A stretch of 64,000 nt of DNA from Pseudomaricurvus sp033283175 (GCA_033283175.1 JAWMQM010000002.1:868001-932000), one strand, 5' to 3'. Shown: positions 44,327 to 54,160, numbered from the stretch's first letter. The notes: generated from the sequence alone by a model not told the origin. Numbers and translations: made by a program.

Positions 44327-44474
44327 TACTGTTACCTCTGTTGGATGGTTGCCGCCGGCAACTGGTATTGGCTGCGGGCTGCATTATACTCGTGCACAGC
44401 AAACACGCCCCCAAGGGACGTCAGAGAGTACATAACCTAAACTTTATAAAACACCACAGACAACAGGCCGCCCC

Positions 44475-45017
44475 ATGAATCGCACACTCGTTCTCTGCAT
44501 ACTCAGTGATGACCGCCCCGGCATTGTGGAAGCCCTGGCCAAAACCATCAGCCAGCACGAAGGCAACTGGCTCGACAGCCGCCTGAGCCACATGGCCGGA
44601 AAATTTGCCGGCATCCTGCAGGTCAACCTGCCGGAAAGCCAGGCGGAGCCGCTGCAGCGGGCACTGCAGGCCCTGCAGATCTCCGGCGGCATCCAGGTGA
44701 TCAGTTCGGAAGCCTCCGAGCGCAGCTCCGGCAGCGGTCAAAAGGTGCTGAATTTCAGTCTGGTGGGCAATGATCGCCCGGGTATCGTGCGCGAGCTGTC
44801 GCAGGCGCTCGCCAGCCATCAGATCAACCTGGATGACCTGCAGACCAGCTGTTCCAGCATGCCCTTTACCGGCGACGCCATGTTCAGCGCCCGCGGTGTG
44901 CTGCAGATTCCGGCGGAAGTGGATATCGATCGCCTGCAGGAGCAGCTGGATGCCATTGCCGATCAGCTGGATGTGGAAATAGACCTGCTGGAAGCCACCA
45001 GCGACCTGGTGGAGTAA
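44475..45017 (+). CDS. gcvR: Glycine cleavage system transcriptional repressor GcvR-like, double ACT protein
   Basis: 180-aa protein of two ACT domains. Each starts with the same motif, CILSDDRPGIVEALAKTIS and SLVGNDRPGIVRELSQALA. GcvR binds glycine and sequesters GcvA in enterics. Here no gcv gene is nearby, so the regulated operon is elsewhere. Confidence 0.88.
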   Translation: MNRTLVLCILSDDRPGIVEALAKTISQHEGNWLDSRLSHMAGKFAGILQVNLPESQAEPLQRALQALQISGGIQVISSEASERSSGSGQKVLNFSLVGNDRPGIVRELSQALASHQINLDDLQTSCSSMPFTGDAMFSARGVLQIPAEVDIDRLQEQLDAIADQLDVEIDLLEATSDLVE

Positions 45018-45034
45018 GCCCTGTCAGCAGCAGC

Positions 45035-45799
45035 TCAGGCCACCCCCAGCTGCTGCAACCCGTAACCGACGAGAAACGCCAGCCCGGCGGCGATAACTCC
45101 CACTGCCAGGGTTTCCGCCGCCGAGCGCCACGCCCCCTGATTGACGTAGCGCCCCTTGATGTACCCTACAGCCACGAAGCTGCAGAGGGTCACCGACACA
45201 CTCACCAGCATGGGCTGTGCAATCAGTCCCGGCCGTACCCAGTTGAGCAGAAAGCTCACCAGCGGCAGCATGCCCACCACCAGAAAGGCGATAAAGGTCA
45301 CCAGCCCGGCCAGCCAGGCGTTGGCATCCTCGGTGGCCAGGTTGTGCTCCTCCTGCAGCATGGTATCGACCCACAGTGTCCGGTCGGAGGTAATCACCTC
45401 CACCATCTGCTCCAGCGCCTCGCCGTTGATCCCCTTGCGCTCGTAAATCTGCCGGATCTCTTCCCGCTCCCCCTCCGGGTAGGCATCGATTTCCGCCGCC
45501 TCACGACGACGCATACTGGCGCGGTACTGGTTTTCCGAGCGGGTCCCCAGGTAGTTACTGGCCGCCATACTGAAGCCGTCGGCCAGCAGGTTGGCAAGGC
45601 CGAGAATAATAACCACCCCACTGCTGAGCCCGGCGCCCGCCACACCGGAGACCACGGCAAAGGTGGTCACCGCACCATCAATGGCGCCGTAGATGGAATC
45701 CTTGAGATAGATCTGGCTGGGCCCCTGCGCAAAGCGCTCGGAGATCGCCTCCGGGGTATGGGTCTTCTTCAGAATTTTATGCGTCACCGAACTGATCAC
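45035..45799 (-). CDS. VIT1/CCC1-family iron/manganese transporter
   Basis: 254-aa membrane protein. DSIYGAIDGAVTTFAVVSGVAGAGL is the first helix of the family with its Asp and Gly residues, then LGLANLLADGFSMAASNYLGTRSE. A Glu-rich cytoplasmic loop (EAAEIDAYPEGEREEIRQIYERKG) contains metal ligands. Three C-terminal helices follow. It probably exports Fe2+ or Mn2+ across the inner membrane. Convergent with gcvR. Confidence 0.92.
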   Translation of the reverse strand: MISSVTHKILKKTHTPEAISERFAQGPSQIYLKDSIYGAIDGAVTTFAVVSGVAGAGLSSGVVIILGLANLLADGFSMAASNYLGTRSENQYRASMRRREAAEIDAYPEGEREEIRQIYERKGINGEALEQMVEVITSDRTLWVDTMLQEEHNLATEDANAWLAGLVTFIAFLVVGMLPLVSFLLNWVRPGLIAQPMLVSVSVTLCSFVAVGYIKGRYVNQGAWRSAAETLAVGVIAAGLAFLVGYGLQQLGVA

Positions 45800-45988
45800 T
45801 GCTGAACCCTTCCGTTAGTTCCTGCCCCGGGTAATTGCCTGCCGTGTGACTTATTCTCCACCGCAGCCATCCTGACCGCATTGACAGCCGTCAACCGCCC
45901 GACATTGGCGCCGGGCTGCTTTATACTCGCCGGTTGCTGCCGCCCCCCGGCAAGCAGCAAGCCCGCTATATTCAGGATATAACCCCCA

Positions 45989-46468
45989 ATGACCGATAAT
46001 GCCAGACTGCACCTCGTACTGTTCCAACCGGAAATACCGCCCAATACCGGTAATATCATACGCCTGGCAGCCAACACCGGCGCGCGGCTGCACCTGATCC
46101 GTCCCATCGCCTTTGAGCTCGACGACAAGCGCCTGCGCCGGGCCGGCCTCGATTACGGTGAGTGGAAAGATATGCTGGTGCATGACAGTTGGGAGGCCTT
46201 CCTGCAGCAGTGCCAGCCACAGCGGCTCTTTGCCATCAGCACCAAGGGCACACGTTCCTATACTGAGGCCGGCTTTCAGGCTGGCGACTATGTGGTATTC
46301 GGGCCCGAGACCCGCGGCCTGCCGGCGGACATCCTGTCAGCACAGCCCGCCGGTCACGTACTGCGCATCCCCATGCAACCCGACAGTCGCAGCATGAACC
46401 TCTCCAACGCCGCGGCCGTCATCGTCTATGAAGCCTGGCGCCAGATGGGCTTCGACGGCGCCGTCTAG
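45989..46468 (+). CDS. trmL: tRNA (cytidine(34)-2'-O)-methyltransferase TrmL
   Basis: 159-aa SPOUT methyltransferase. LHLVLFQPEIPPNTGNIIRLAANTGARLHLI is the family N-terminus, and the knot motifs are YVVFGPETRGLP and IPMQPDSRSMNLSNAAAVIVYEAW. It methylates the wobble base of tRNA-Leu. Standalone gene. Confidence 0.96.
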   Translation: MTDNARLHLVLFQPEIPPNTGNIIRLAANTGARLHLIRPIAFELDDKRLRRAGLDYGEWKDMLVHDSWEAFLQQCQPQRLFAISTKGTRSYTEAGFQAGDYVVFGPETRGLPADILSAQPAGHVLRIPMQPDSRSMNLSNAAAVIVYEAWRQMGFDGAV

Positions 46469-46584
46469 CGCGCCGGTCCAGACCTGCCTGGCAGCCGTGC
46501 AATTAACGCCTGCAACCCCTAAAATAGCGCCCCGCCAGACAGCTGGCCCCCTGTGATCCGCAGCAGCAAAAAGGTATTTCCTCC

Positions 46585-47115
46585 ATGAGTCACGCCCCCA
46601 TCGGTCTGTTCTACGGCAGCTCCACCTGCTACACCGAAATGGTCGCCGACAAGATCCGCGAACGGCTGGGCAGTGAGCTGGTGGATGTACACAACATCGC
46701 TAACGATCCCATCAGCAACATCCAGTTCTACCAGCACCTGATCCTGGGCATACCCACCTGGGACTACGGCGAACTGCAGGAAGACTGGGAGGAGATCTGG
46801 GACGAGATGGAAGAACTGGATTGGCAGGGTCGCACCATCGCCATCTACGGCCTCGGCGACCAGGAGGGGTATCCGGAGTGGTTTCTCGATGCCATGGGTT
46901 ACCTGCACCACAAGCTGGTGAACCTCGGCGCCCGTGCGGTGGGCTACTGGCCCAACGAAGGCTTTGAATTCGAACAGAGCAAGGCACTGAGCAGCGACGA
47001 ATCGCAGTTTGTCGGGCTGGCGCTGGATGAAGAGACCCAGTTCGACCTCACCGATGAGCGTCTCGACCAATGGTGCCTGCAGATCCTGCGGGAGTTTGGC
47101 CTGACTGACGGCTAA
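46585..47115 (+). CDS. fldB: Flavodoxin FldB
   Basis: 176-aa long-chain flavodoxin. The phosphate-binding loop is GLFYGSSTCYTEMVAD, and FMN contacts are GIPTWDYGELQEDWEE and IYGLGDQEGYPEWFLDAMG. The Cys-Tyr-Thr-Glu variant in the P-loop is the FldB-type sequence. It precedes mnmC by 36 bases. Confidence 0.92.
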   Translation: MSHAPIGLFYGSSTCYTEMVADKIRERLGSELVDVHNIANDPISNIQFYQHLILGIPTWDYGELQEDWEEIWDEMEELDWQGRTIAIYGLGDQEGYPEWFLDAMGYLHHKLVNLGARAVGYWPNEGFEFEQSKALSSDESQFVGLALDEETQFDLTDERLDQWCLQILREFGLTDG

Positions 47116-47151
47116 ATCACCTCAGGTGAAAAGCCTCAGGAGAGAACCCCT

Positions 47152-49215
47152 ATGAGCGACTCCCCTATCACCGACACGGATCCCGGCAGCCGCAACGCCG
47201 AGCTCACCTGGGACAGCGACGGCCAGCCCCACTCCAGCGTCTTCGATGACTGCTATTTCTCCCGCGCCAATGGCCTGGAGGAGACCCGCTATGTGTTCCT
47301 GCACAACAACCGGCTGGCTGAGCGCTTTGCCGCCCTCCCTGCCCATGGCGAGTTTGTGGTGGCGGAGACCGGTTTCGGCACCGGCCTCAACTTCCTCGCC
47401 TGCTGGCAACTGTGGCAGCAAACCGCGCCTTCTGATGCCCGCCTGCACTTTGTCACGGTGGAGAAATACCCGTTGCGCAGGGAGGACCTGCGTCGGGCGC
47501 TGGCACTGTGGCCGGAGCTGCAGTCACTCAGTGATGCCCTGCTGGATCAGTACCCGGCCATTACCAATCCGGCTTTCCACCGCCTGACCTTCGATCAGGG
47601 CCGCATCACCCTGACACTGATTATTGACGATGCCTGCAACGGTTTTGAGCAGCTGCTGGAGAGCGACCACCCGGCCCACCAGCGGCCACGCCGCGCCGTG
47701 GACGCCTGGTTCCTGGACGGTTTTGCCCCGGCGAAAAATCCCGACATGTGGCGCGATGAGCTGTTTCAGTTGATCCACAAACTGAGCCACAGCGGCACCA
47801 CCGCCGCCACCTTCACCGCCGCCGGTATCGCCAAGCGCGGCCTGCGCGATAACGGCTTCCTGGTGCGCAAGTCGCCCGGCTTCGGCCACAAGCGCGACAT
47901 GATTGTGGCGCAACTGCAGCAGCCCTTTATCACACCCCCCGTCACAGAGTTCCCTGCCAGTCATCGGAACGCTCCCTGGGGCGCCCCCTGGTATTGCGGT
48001 GCCGCAACGCCGAAACAGCAGCAGGCGCTGGTGATCGGTGCCGGACTGGCCGGCTGTCACACGGCGCGGGCACTGGCTGAGCGAGGCTGGCAGGTAACCG
48101 TGGTGGAACGCCACCCGCAACCGGCCAGCGAAGGCTCCGGCAACCCCCAGGGCATCCTCTACGCCAAACTGTCACACAGACCGGAAACCCTCGCCGACTT
48201 CAACCTGCTGGCCCTGCAATTTGCCCAACGCCACTACGCGCCGTTCTGGGCCACGAGCGCGGACAGCGGCACTGCCTGCGGCGTGCTGCAGCTGGCGCAC
48301 TCGGACAAAAGCGCCGAGCTGCAGCAGCGCCTTCAGGATTACTTCGGCGAGCAGGAGCTGTTCCGGCCATTGACTGCCGCCGAGGCCAGCAAGCGGGCCG
48401 GCGTGACACTGGATTGTGGCGGGCTGCTGTTTCCCGAGAGCGGCTGGTTGTCGCCGGCGGCAGTGTGCCGTCAGCTGCTGCAACACGACAACATTCACTG
48501 TCGTTATGACACCGCCGTGGAATCCCTGCAGTGGCAGGCTGACCTCCAGCAATGGCAGGTCAACACCGGCAGTGATCCGCTTTACGCCGCCAACGTGATT
48601 GTTACCGCCGCCCAGGACAGCCGCCGCTTTGACACTACCCGTGGTCTGCCACTGAAACCCATTCGCGGGCAGGTCAGCGTGCTGCGCGCCGATGCCACCA
48701 CGGAACAACTGCAGCTGGCGCTGTGCGGCGACGGCTATATCGCACCCGCCCGCGACGGCCGGCACTGCCTGGGAGCCACCTACGATCCCCGCGACCTGGA
48801 ACTGACGGTGCGGGAGGAGGATCACCACAAGAACCTGCAACTGCTGAGCACGCAAGTACCGGCACTGTCAGGTTCACTACTGGAAGAAAATGTCATCAGT
48901 GGCCGCAGCGGCCTGCGCTGTACCAGTCCCGACTACCTGCCACTGGTGGGACCGGTAGCGGATGAGAGTCTGTTAAGGAAGGAGTTTGAACTGCTGGCGA
49001 AAAATGCCCGCGCCAGTATCGCCACTGCCGGCAGTTACCTGCCGGGGCTCTATGTCAATGTCGGCCATGGCAGTCGTGGGCTGGCCTACACCCCGGTCTG
49101 TGCCGAGCTGCTGGCCGCCGTAATGCACGGCGAGCCATCGCCACTGTCACGCAACATGCGCCTCGCCCTGCACCCGGCGCGCTTCGCGATCCGCGACCTG
49201 ATCCGGGGAAAATAA
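47152..49215 (+). CDS. mnmC: Bifunctional tRNA mnm5s2U34 biosynthesis protein MnmC
   Basis: 687-aa fusion. The N-terminal methyltransferase (about 1-260) has FVVAETGFGTGLNFLACW, VDAWFLDGFAPAKNPDMW and TFTAAGIAKRGLRDNGF. The C-terminal FAD oxidase (about 280-670) has ALVIGAGLAGCHTARALAERGW and HGSRGLAYTPVCAELLAA. It converts cmnm5s2U34 to mnm5s2U34. Both halves are full length, so it should be active for both steps. Confidence 0.96.
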   Translation: MSDSPITDTDPGSRNAELTWDSDGQPHSSVFDDCYFSRANGLEETRYVFLHNNRLAERFAALPAHGEFVVAETGFGTGLNFLACWQLWQQTAPSDARLHFVTVEKYPLRREDLRRALALWPELQSLSDALLDQYPAITNPAFHRLTFDQGRITLTLIIDDACNGFEQLLESDHPAHQRPRRAVDAWFLDGFAPAKNPDMWRDELFQLIHKLSHSGTTAATFTAAGIAKRGLRDNGFLVRKSPGFGHKRDMIVAQLQQPFITPPVTEFPASHRNAPWGAPWYCGAATPKQQQALVIGAGLAGCHTARALAERGWQVTVVERHPQPASEGSGNPQGILYAKLSHRPETLADFNLLALQFAQRHYAPFWATSADSGTACGVLQLAHSDKSAELQQRLQDYFGEQELFRPLTAAEASKRAGVTLDCGGLLFPESGWLSPAAVCRQLLQHDNIHCRYDTAVESLQWQADLQQWQVNTGSDPLYAANVIVTAAQDSRRFDTTRGLPLKPIRGQVSVLRADATTEQLQLALCGDGYIAPARDGRHCLGATYDPRDLELTVREEDHHKNLQLLSTQVPALSGSLLEENVISGRSGLRCTSPDYLPLVGPVADESLLRKEFELLAKNARASIATAGSYLPGLYVNVGHGSRGLAYTPVCAELLAAVMHGEPSPLSRNMRLALHPARFAIRDLIRGK

Positions 49216-49228
49216 GCGGTCACAAATT

Positions 49229-49837
49229 TCAGCTGCGCGGCAACAACAGCGACTGGGAGCCGGAACCACAGGCGATCACGGTCTTCATTGCCTGCTCCAC
49301 CGTAACATCCGGCAACAGGGTCACCGCATCGCGGGTAACGTGATAGACCATGCCCGAGGTGGGCACCGGCGCGGTGGGCACAAATACGGTATAACCTGCA
49401 CAGTGCTCGGACGTCACAATCGCGGTAACCTTGAGCTCACTGTCGGGGAACAGCTTGACCAGCGCCACCTGCCCACTCAGCAGGGAGGTTTCGCCACTGC
49501 CCCCCAACAACTGCACCACCAGGTCACGGATGGTGCTGTAGCCGGGAGCGAAGCGCGCCAGTAAACGATCTACCATCCGGTGAAACCAGGCTCCCACGCG
49601 GGTTTTCACCAGCAGGCCGATACTGAAGCAGAGAGACAGTATAATCAGCAGCACCAGCAGGTCCGCCGCCAGGTCCCGCACATCGGCGCGGTGCGACAGC
49701 AGCTCGCTGAAGGGTTGAATAACATCGGTAATCAACTCGAACAACCACTGGAACAACATCAACAGTATGGCGATAGGCAGCACCACAGTCAGTCCACCCA
49801 ACACTGTCAGGGCAATGAAGGAACGCAACTTTTGCAT
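49229..49837 (-). CDS. DUF502 family membrane protein
   Basis: 202-aa inner-membrane protein with two N-terminal helices (FIALTVLGGLTVVLPIAILL and LLVLLIILSLCFSIGLLV). A soluble C-terminal domain contains YSTIRDLVVQLLGG and the TSEHCAGYTVFVPTAPVPTSG motif typical of DUF502. Function unknown. The ATG at 49837 lies inside the start region of the divergent cyclotransferase gene. Confidence 0.9.
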   Translation of the reverse strand: MQKLRSFIALTVLGGLTVVLPIAILLMLFQWLFELITDVIQPFSELLSHRADVRDLAADLLVLLIILSLCFSIGLLVKTRVGAWFHRMVDRLLARFAPGYSTIRDLVVQLLGGSGETSLLSGQVALVKLFPDSELKVTAIVTSEHCAGYTVFVPTAPVPTSGMVYHVTRDAVTLLPDVTVEQAMKTVIACGSGSQSLLLPRS

Positions 49838-50681
49838 ACAACTCCTCAATCGATGGCTGGCAGCATCCTGCCTTACGGTTGTTCTGTGCCTGTCGCACCC
49901 GGCGTCACTGTTGGCGGCCGCCACCTATCGCCCGCAATCTCCCGCCTACGGTTATGAGATTCTGCGCACCCTGCCCAAGCCCCAGGCCAGTTTTACCCAG
50001 GGGTTGCAGCGTGATGGCGACGTGCTGCTGGAGAGCAGCGGACATTATGGCCGCTCCTTTGTACAAAGGGTGCGAATCACAGACGGGCACATACTGCACC
50101 AGCACCGGTTACCCCGCAATCGCTTTGCCGAAGGTGCCGCCGTAATCGGTGATGTGGCGCACGTACTCACCTGGCGCAGTGGTGAGCTGTTGCGTTTTGA
50201 CCGTCGCCAACTGCAGCCGTTGTCATCGCTCCGTTACGATGGCGAAGGCTGGGGACTCACCGCCATCGATGACCAGCTGTTGATGAGTGACGGTTCAGCG
50301 CGCCTGTGCCGCCACCGCAGCATCGACTTCCGCCGCCTGGACTGCATCACCGTGCGCGAAAGCGGCCGCCCGGTGCAGCTCCTCAATGACCTCACTTTCG
50401 ATGGCGAATACATCTGGGCCAATGTCTGGAAGGAGTCCCGGGTACTGGTCATCAACCCTGCCAGTGGCGACGTGGTGGCCCAGCTGCCACTGCAGGCACT
50501 GGCGGATATGGAAGATCGCCACGACGATGACGAGGTACTCAACGGGCTGGCCTGGGATGCCGGGCAGCAGGCGCTGTGGGTGACCGGCAAGTACTGGCGC
50601 AACTACTACCTCCTGCGCTTGCTGCCACCCGCTGGCAGTACCGCGGCAATCCCTGACCTCGATCAAGCCGGCAGCCAATAA
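49815..50681 (+). CDS. Glutaminyl-peptide cyclotransferase, plant/bacterial beta-propeller type
   Basis: 288-aa exported enzyme of PF05096 (five-bladed propeller) that forms N-terminal pyroglutamate. Signal-like N-terminus NRWLAASCLTVVLCLSHPASLLA. Family motifs are PKPQASFTQGLQRDGDVLLESSGHYGRS, GEGWGLTAIDDQLLMSDGSA and LNDLTFDGEYIWANVWKES, with VLNGLAWDAGQQALWVTGKYW at the end. The ATG at 49815 is the best candidate, giving a 23-base overlap with the divergent DUF502 gene. Confidence 0.9.
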   Translation: MKERNFCIQLLNRWLAASCLTVVLCLSHPASLLAAATYRPQSPAYGYEILRTLPKPQASFTQGLQRDGDVLLESSGHYGRSFVQRVRITDGHILHQHRLPRNRFAEGAAVIGDVAHVLTWRSGELLRFDRRQLQPLSSLRYDGEGWGLTAIDDQLLMSDGSARLCRHRSIDFRRLDCITVRESGRPVQLLNDLTFDGEYIWANVWKESRVLVINPASGDVVAQLPLQALADMEDRHDDDEVLNGLAWDAGQQALWVTGKYWRNYYLLRLLPPAGSTAAIPDLDQAGSQ

Positions 50682-50826
50682 AGTCCGCCACTGGCCTGAC
50701 CTGACCACTGATTTCTCTGCCGGACTCCGGTAAAATTGCCCCCTTTCCCTGACGCCCTTCTCCGCGGACGCTGCCGGCCTCCCAGGCCACCCTGTACCGC
50801 GGAGAAAATCTATCCCGAGAGAGATC

Positions 50827-52185
50827 ATGAGTACCGAACTGCTTTCACCCGCCGGCACCCTCAAAAGCATGCGTTTTGCCTTCGCCTATGGCGCCGATGC
50901 CGTCTACGCCGGCCAGCCACGCTACAGCCTGCGGGTGCGCAACAACGAGTTCAACAAGCTGGAGAACCTCGCCGCCGCCATCGATGAGGCGCACGGCATG
51001 GGCAAGCAGTTCTACCTCGCCAGCAACCTCTCGCCCCACAACGACAAGGTGCGCACCTACCTGCGTGACCTGGAGCCGGTGATCGCCATGCAGCCGGACG
51101 CCCTGATCATGTCCGACCCCGGCCTGATCATGATGGTGCGGGAAACCTGGCCCGATATGCCGGTACACCTGTCAGTACAGGCCAATGCGGTCAACTGGGC
51201 AACGGTGAAGTTCTGGGAGAAGCAGGGTATTGAGCGGGTGATCCTCTCCCGTGAACTGTCGCTGGATGAAATCGAGGAGATCCGCCAGCGCTGCCCGGAC
51301 ATTGAGCTGGAGGTGTTTGTACACGGTGCGCTGTGCATCGCCTACTCCGGTCGCTGCCTGCTGTCCGGCTATATGACCCACCGCGATTCCAACCAGGGCG
51401 CCTGCACCAACTCCTGCCGCTGGCAGTACAACGTGCACGAAGCCAAAGAGGATGTGACCGGTGAGCTGATCGCCGTGGACTCCGGAGCCGTCAGTGGCGC
51501 CGCGCAGTTTGACCCGGCCCAGGCCGTCGCCGAACAGCCCCGGGACGAGATCGCCGTGCTGCTGCAGGAGCGCTCCCGTCCCGGCGAATACATGCCCGCC
51601 TACGAAGATGAGCACGGCACCTACATCATGAACTCCCGCGACCTGCGTGCCGTCCAGCACGTGGATCGACTGGTGAAGATGGGTATCCACTCCCTCAAGA
51701 TCGAAGGTCGTACCAAGTCCCACTACTACGTCGGCCGCACCGCCCAGGTGTACCGCCGCGCCATCAACAATGCCCAGGCCGGTATCCCCTTCGATATGGC
51801 GCTGATGGACGAACTGGAGCACCTGGCTAATCGCGGCTACACCGAAGGCTTCTACCGCCGTCACCTGCCGGCGGAGTACCAGAACTACGAGAGCGGCAAT
51901 CCGGAAATCAACCAGCAGTTTGTGGGCGAGGTAACCCGCTTCGATGCCGGCACCGGTATGCTCGATATCGAAGTGAAAAACCGTTTCGACAAGGGCGACC
52001 GCCTGCAACTGATTACCCCGCAGGGTAACTTTGCCTTTACCCTGGGTGAAATGGAGAACCAGAAGGGCCAGGTAGTGGAGGCAGCCCTCGGCTCCGGTCA
52101 CCACGTACGCCTGCCCATCCCCGCCGATATCCAGCTGGCAGAGAATGGTGGCTACGCCTTGCTGATGCGGGACCTGATCTCCTGA
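50827..52185 (+). CDS. trhP: tRNA 5-hydroxyuridine synthesis protein TrhP (YegQ), U32 family
   Basis: 452-aa U32 protein required for prephenate-dependent ho5U34 formation. LLSPAGTLKSMRFAFAYGADAVYAG opens the barrel. The U32 signature with its Cys residues is EVFVHGALCIAYSGRCLLSGY, and GACTNSCRWQYNV supplies the other cluster Cys. KIEGRTKSHYYVGRTAQVYRRAI and the C-terminal domain are intact. Formerly annotated as a peptidase. Confidence 0.95.
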   Translation: MSTELLSPAGTLKSMRFAFAYGADAVYAGQPRYSLRVRNNEFNKLENLAAAIDEAHGMGKQFYLASNLSPHNDKVRTYLRDLEPVIAMQPDALIMSDPGLIMMVRETWPDMPVHLSVQANAVNWATVKFWEKQGIERVILSRELSLDEIEEIRQRCPDIELEVFVHGALCIAYSGRCLLSGYMTHRDSNQGACTNSCRWQYNVHEAKEDVTGELIAVDSGAVSGAAQFDPAQAVAEQPRDEIAVLLQERSRPGEYMPAYEDEHGTYIMNSRDLRAVQHVDRLVKMGIHSLKIEGRTKSHYYVGRTAQVYRRAINNAQAGIPFDMALMDELEHLANRGYTEGFYRRHLPAEYQNYESGNPEINQQFVGEVTRFDAGTGMLDIEVKNRFDKGDRLQLITPQGNFAFTLGEMENQKGQVVEAALGSGHHVRLPIPADIQLAENGGYALLMRDLIS

Positions 52186-52245
52186 ACCGTGGGCACCGGT
52201 TAAAGGTGCCATCAACCGTTACGACAGAGGAAAGGGCTGCAGGGA

Positions 52246-52950
52246 ATGACCAGGGAATTCCGCAATATCGTGGTACTGACGGGCGCCGGTATTTCGGCGG
52301 AGTCCGGCATCAAAACCTTCCGTGGTGCCGACGGCCTGTGGGAAAACCACCACGTTGAGGATGTGGCCACCCCTGAAGCCTTCCAGCGCGACCCGCAACT
52401 GGTGCACCGTTTCTACAACGAGCGTCGCGCCTACCTGCTGGACGGTATCGAGCCCAACACCGCTCACCGCGCACTGGCAGAGTTCGAGACCGATCATGCA
52501 GGGCAGTTTACGCTGGTCACCCAGAACATCGACGACCTGCACCAGCGCGCCGGCTCCCGCAACCTGCTGCCCATGCACGGCGAGCTGCTGAAGATACGCT
52601 GCAAACGCAGCGGCCAGCTGTTCGAGTGCCTTAAGGCGACCACTCCTGCCCAACCCTGCCCGTGCTGCAACCAACCCGGCAACCTGCGTCCCCATGTGGT
52701 GTGGTTTGGCGAGATGCCACTCTATATGGACGAAATTGAAGAAGCACTGAGCCAGTGTGACCTGTTTATCTCCATCGGCACTTCCGGCAACGTCTACCCA
52801 GCGGCGGGCTTTTACCAGATGGCCAAGTCGGTGGGCGCCCATACGGTGGAGCTGAACCTGGAACCCTCCAACCACGGCTCCCGTTTTGATGATGCCCGTT
52901 ACGGTCCGGCTACGGTTGAAGTGCCCGCGTTCCTGCAAAGCCTCTGCTAA
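52246..52950 (+). CDS. cobB: NAD-dependent protein deacylase CobB (class III sirtuin)
   Basis: 234-aa sirtuin. GAGISAESGIKTFRGADGLWENH binds NAD, TQNIDDLHQRAGS has the catalytic Asn-Asp, and MHGELLKIRC has the active His. The zinc Cys are in IRCKRSG, FECLK and CPCC. FYNERR provides the Tyr and Arg pair (Y-x-x-R) that allows desuccinylation. Convergent with the AraC gene, with stops adjacent. Confidence 0.95.
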   Translation: MTREFRNIVVLTGAGISAESGIKTFRGADGLWENHHVEDVATPEAFQRDPQLVHRFYNERRAYLLDGIEPNTAHRALAEFETDHAGQFTLVTQNIDDLHQRAGSRNLLPMHGELLKIRCKRSGQLFECLKATTPAQPCPCCNQPGNLRPHVVWFGEMPLYMDEIEEALSQCDLFISIGTSGNVYPAAGFYQMAKSVGAHTVELNLEPSNHGSRFDDARYGPATVEVPAFLQSLC

Positions 52951-53994
52951 TCACAGCCGCGGAATCCGATGCTCGGTGCGAAAACGCTCCGGCGGCATGC
53001 CGTAAAAACTCCGGAATGCGCGAAAGAAATTATTGGGCTGTGAGTAGCCCAGTTGGTACGCCACCTCCTGCGCCGTCAATTGCGAGTTGAGCAAATAATC
53101 CTGCGCCAGCTCCATACGCACCTCCAGGCTCACCTCCCGAAAACTGGTACCCGCCACCGCCAGCTGCCGCCGCAGGGTACGACTGGAGAGCGACAGCAGC
53201 GGTGCAGTGGTTTCCAGCTGGAAACGGCATTGGGCCGGACGCTCCACCAGCATCCGCTTGACCCGGGTCACAATATCCGGACGCCCCAGCTGGTTCTTCA
53301 ACAAACGCTTTACCTGTGACTCATAGAGACTCTGCGCCTGGGCATCGCGGCGATTGATCTCGGTGTAGAGCCACTGCTTGGGAATCGCCAAGACGGTAAG
53401 CGGCTGGCCAAAGCTGACCCGGCAGCCGAGGATGCGCTGGTACTCCCAGTGATAGGTAGGCGCCTTGTAAGTGAGCGTGGCGTAGCTGGCACAGGCTGCC
53501 AACCCCTCGGGCAGGATGCTGCGCACAAACTGCCAGATGGTCACCATCCACTCTTCCAGCAGCAGCTGGTAGTAGTCGGAGCCGGCCGGCAACACCTCAC
53601 AGCTCAGCAGCGCGTGCTCCCGGTCCACCGTCAGGCCCACCTTGACGAATCCGTAGGACTGCTCCGCCACCGACATACTCAGGCGCAGCGCCTGCTCCAG
53701 GGTGCGACTGGCCATCATGGCGTAACCGATAACATCCAGGTCGCTGATGCGGGATTTGGCAGCCACCCGCAGGGCGATATTGGGCACTTCGTTGTCGTGC
53801 AGCTGGCGCAGCAGGCGGAAGTAATCCTGGTCCGCCAAACCGGCGTCCGGAAGCCACCAGGGGCCGGGCAAACCACACCAGTAGCCCAGCGCCTCCCGAT
53901 CCACATAGGGACACTGCTCCTGTAACACATCGTTCAGCTGCTGGATGCGACGTCCCAGAAAGCCCTGGGATGCTTCGACGTAGGGGTTGGCCAT
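52951..53994 (-). CDS. AraC-family regulator with Arabinose_bd-type N-terminal domain
   Basis: 347-aa regulator of the OruR/ArgR-like AraC group. The N-terminal ligand-binding domain (about 20-210) precedes a C-terminal double helix-turn-helix: LLSLSSRTLRRQLAVAGTSF and TAQEVAYQLGYSQPNNFFRAFRSFYGMPPERFR. It is divergent from the ferredoxin reductase gene, with a heptamer repeat array beginning only 10-18 bases upstream of its ATG. Control of the P450 system by it is possible but not shown. Confidence 0.92.
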   Translation of the reverse strand: MANPYVEASQGFLGRRIQQLNDVLQEQCPYVDREALGYWCGLPGPWWLPDAGLADQDYFRLLRQLHDNEVPNIALRVAAKSRISDLDVIGYAMMASRTLEQALRLSMSVAEQSYGFVKVGLTVDREHALLSCEVLPAGSDYYQLLLEEWMVTIWQFVRSILPEGLAACASYATLTYKAPTYHWEYQRILGCRVSFGQPLTVLAIPKQWLYTEINRRDAQAQSLYESQVKRLLKNQLGRPDIVTRVKRMLVERPAQCRFQLETTAPLLSLSSRTLRRQLAVAGTSFREVSLEVRMELAQDYLLNSQLTAQEVAYQLGYSQPNNFFRAFRSFYGMPPERFRTEHRIPRL

Positions 53995-54011
53995 GATGTT
54001 TCCGGGTTCTG

Positions 54012-54143
54012 GGTTCTAGGTTCTAGGTTCTAGGTTCTAGGTTCTAGGTTCTAGGTTCTAGGTTCTAGGTTCTAGGTTCTAGGTTCTAGGTTCTAGGTTC
54101 TAGGTTCTAGGTTCTAGGTTCTAGGTTCTAGGTTCTAGGTTCT
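54012..54143. repeat. Heptanucleotide tandem repeat (GGTTCTA)18.9
   Basis: Eighteen perfect GGTTCTA units followed by a partial GGTTCT. One degenerate unit precedes it (GGGTTCTG at 54004-54011). On the minus strand it reads as a TAGAACC array in the likely 5' leader of the AraC gene. Copy-number change would alter spacing by multiples of 7 bases. Confidence 0.98.
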
Positions 54144-54160
54144 CAGTATTGTTGCGCTCC

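Noticed and set aside
51172..52215. 347-codon open frame on the minus strand
   Set aside because: Antisense to trhP, which has the complete U32 signature.
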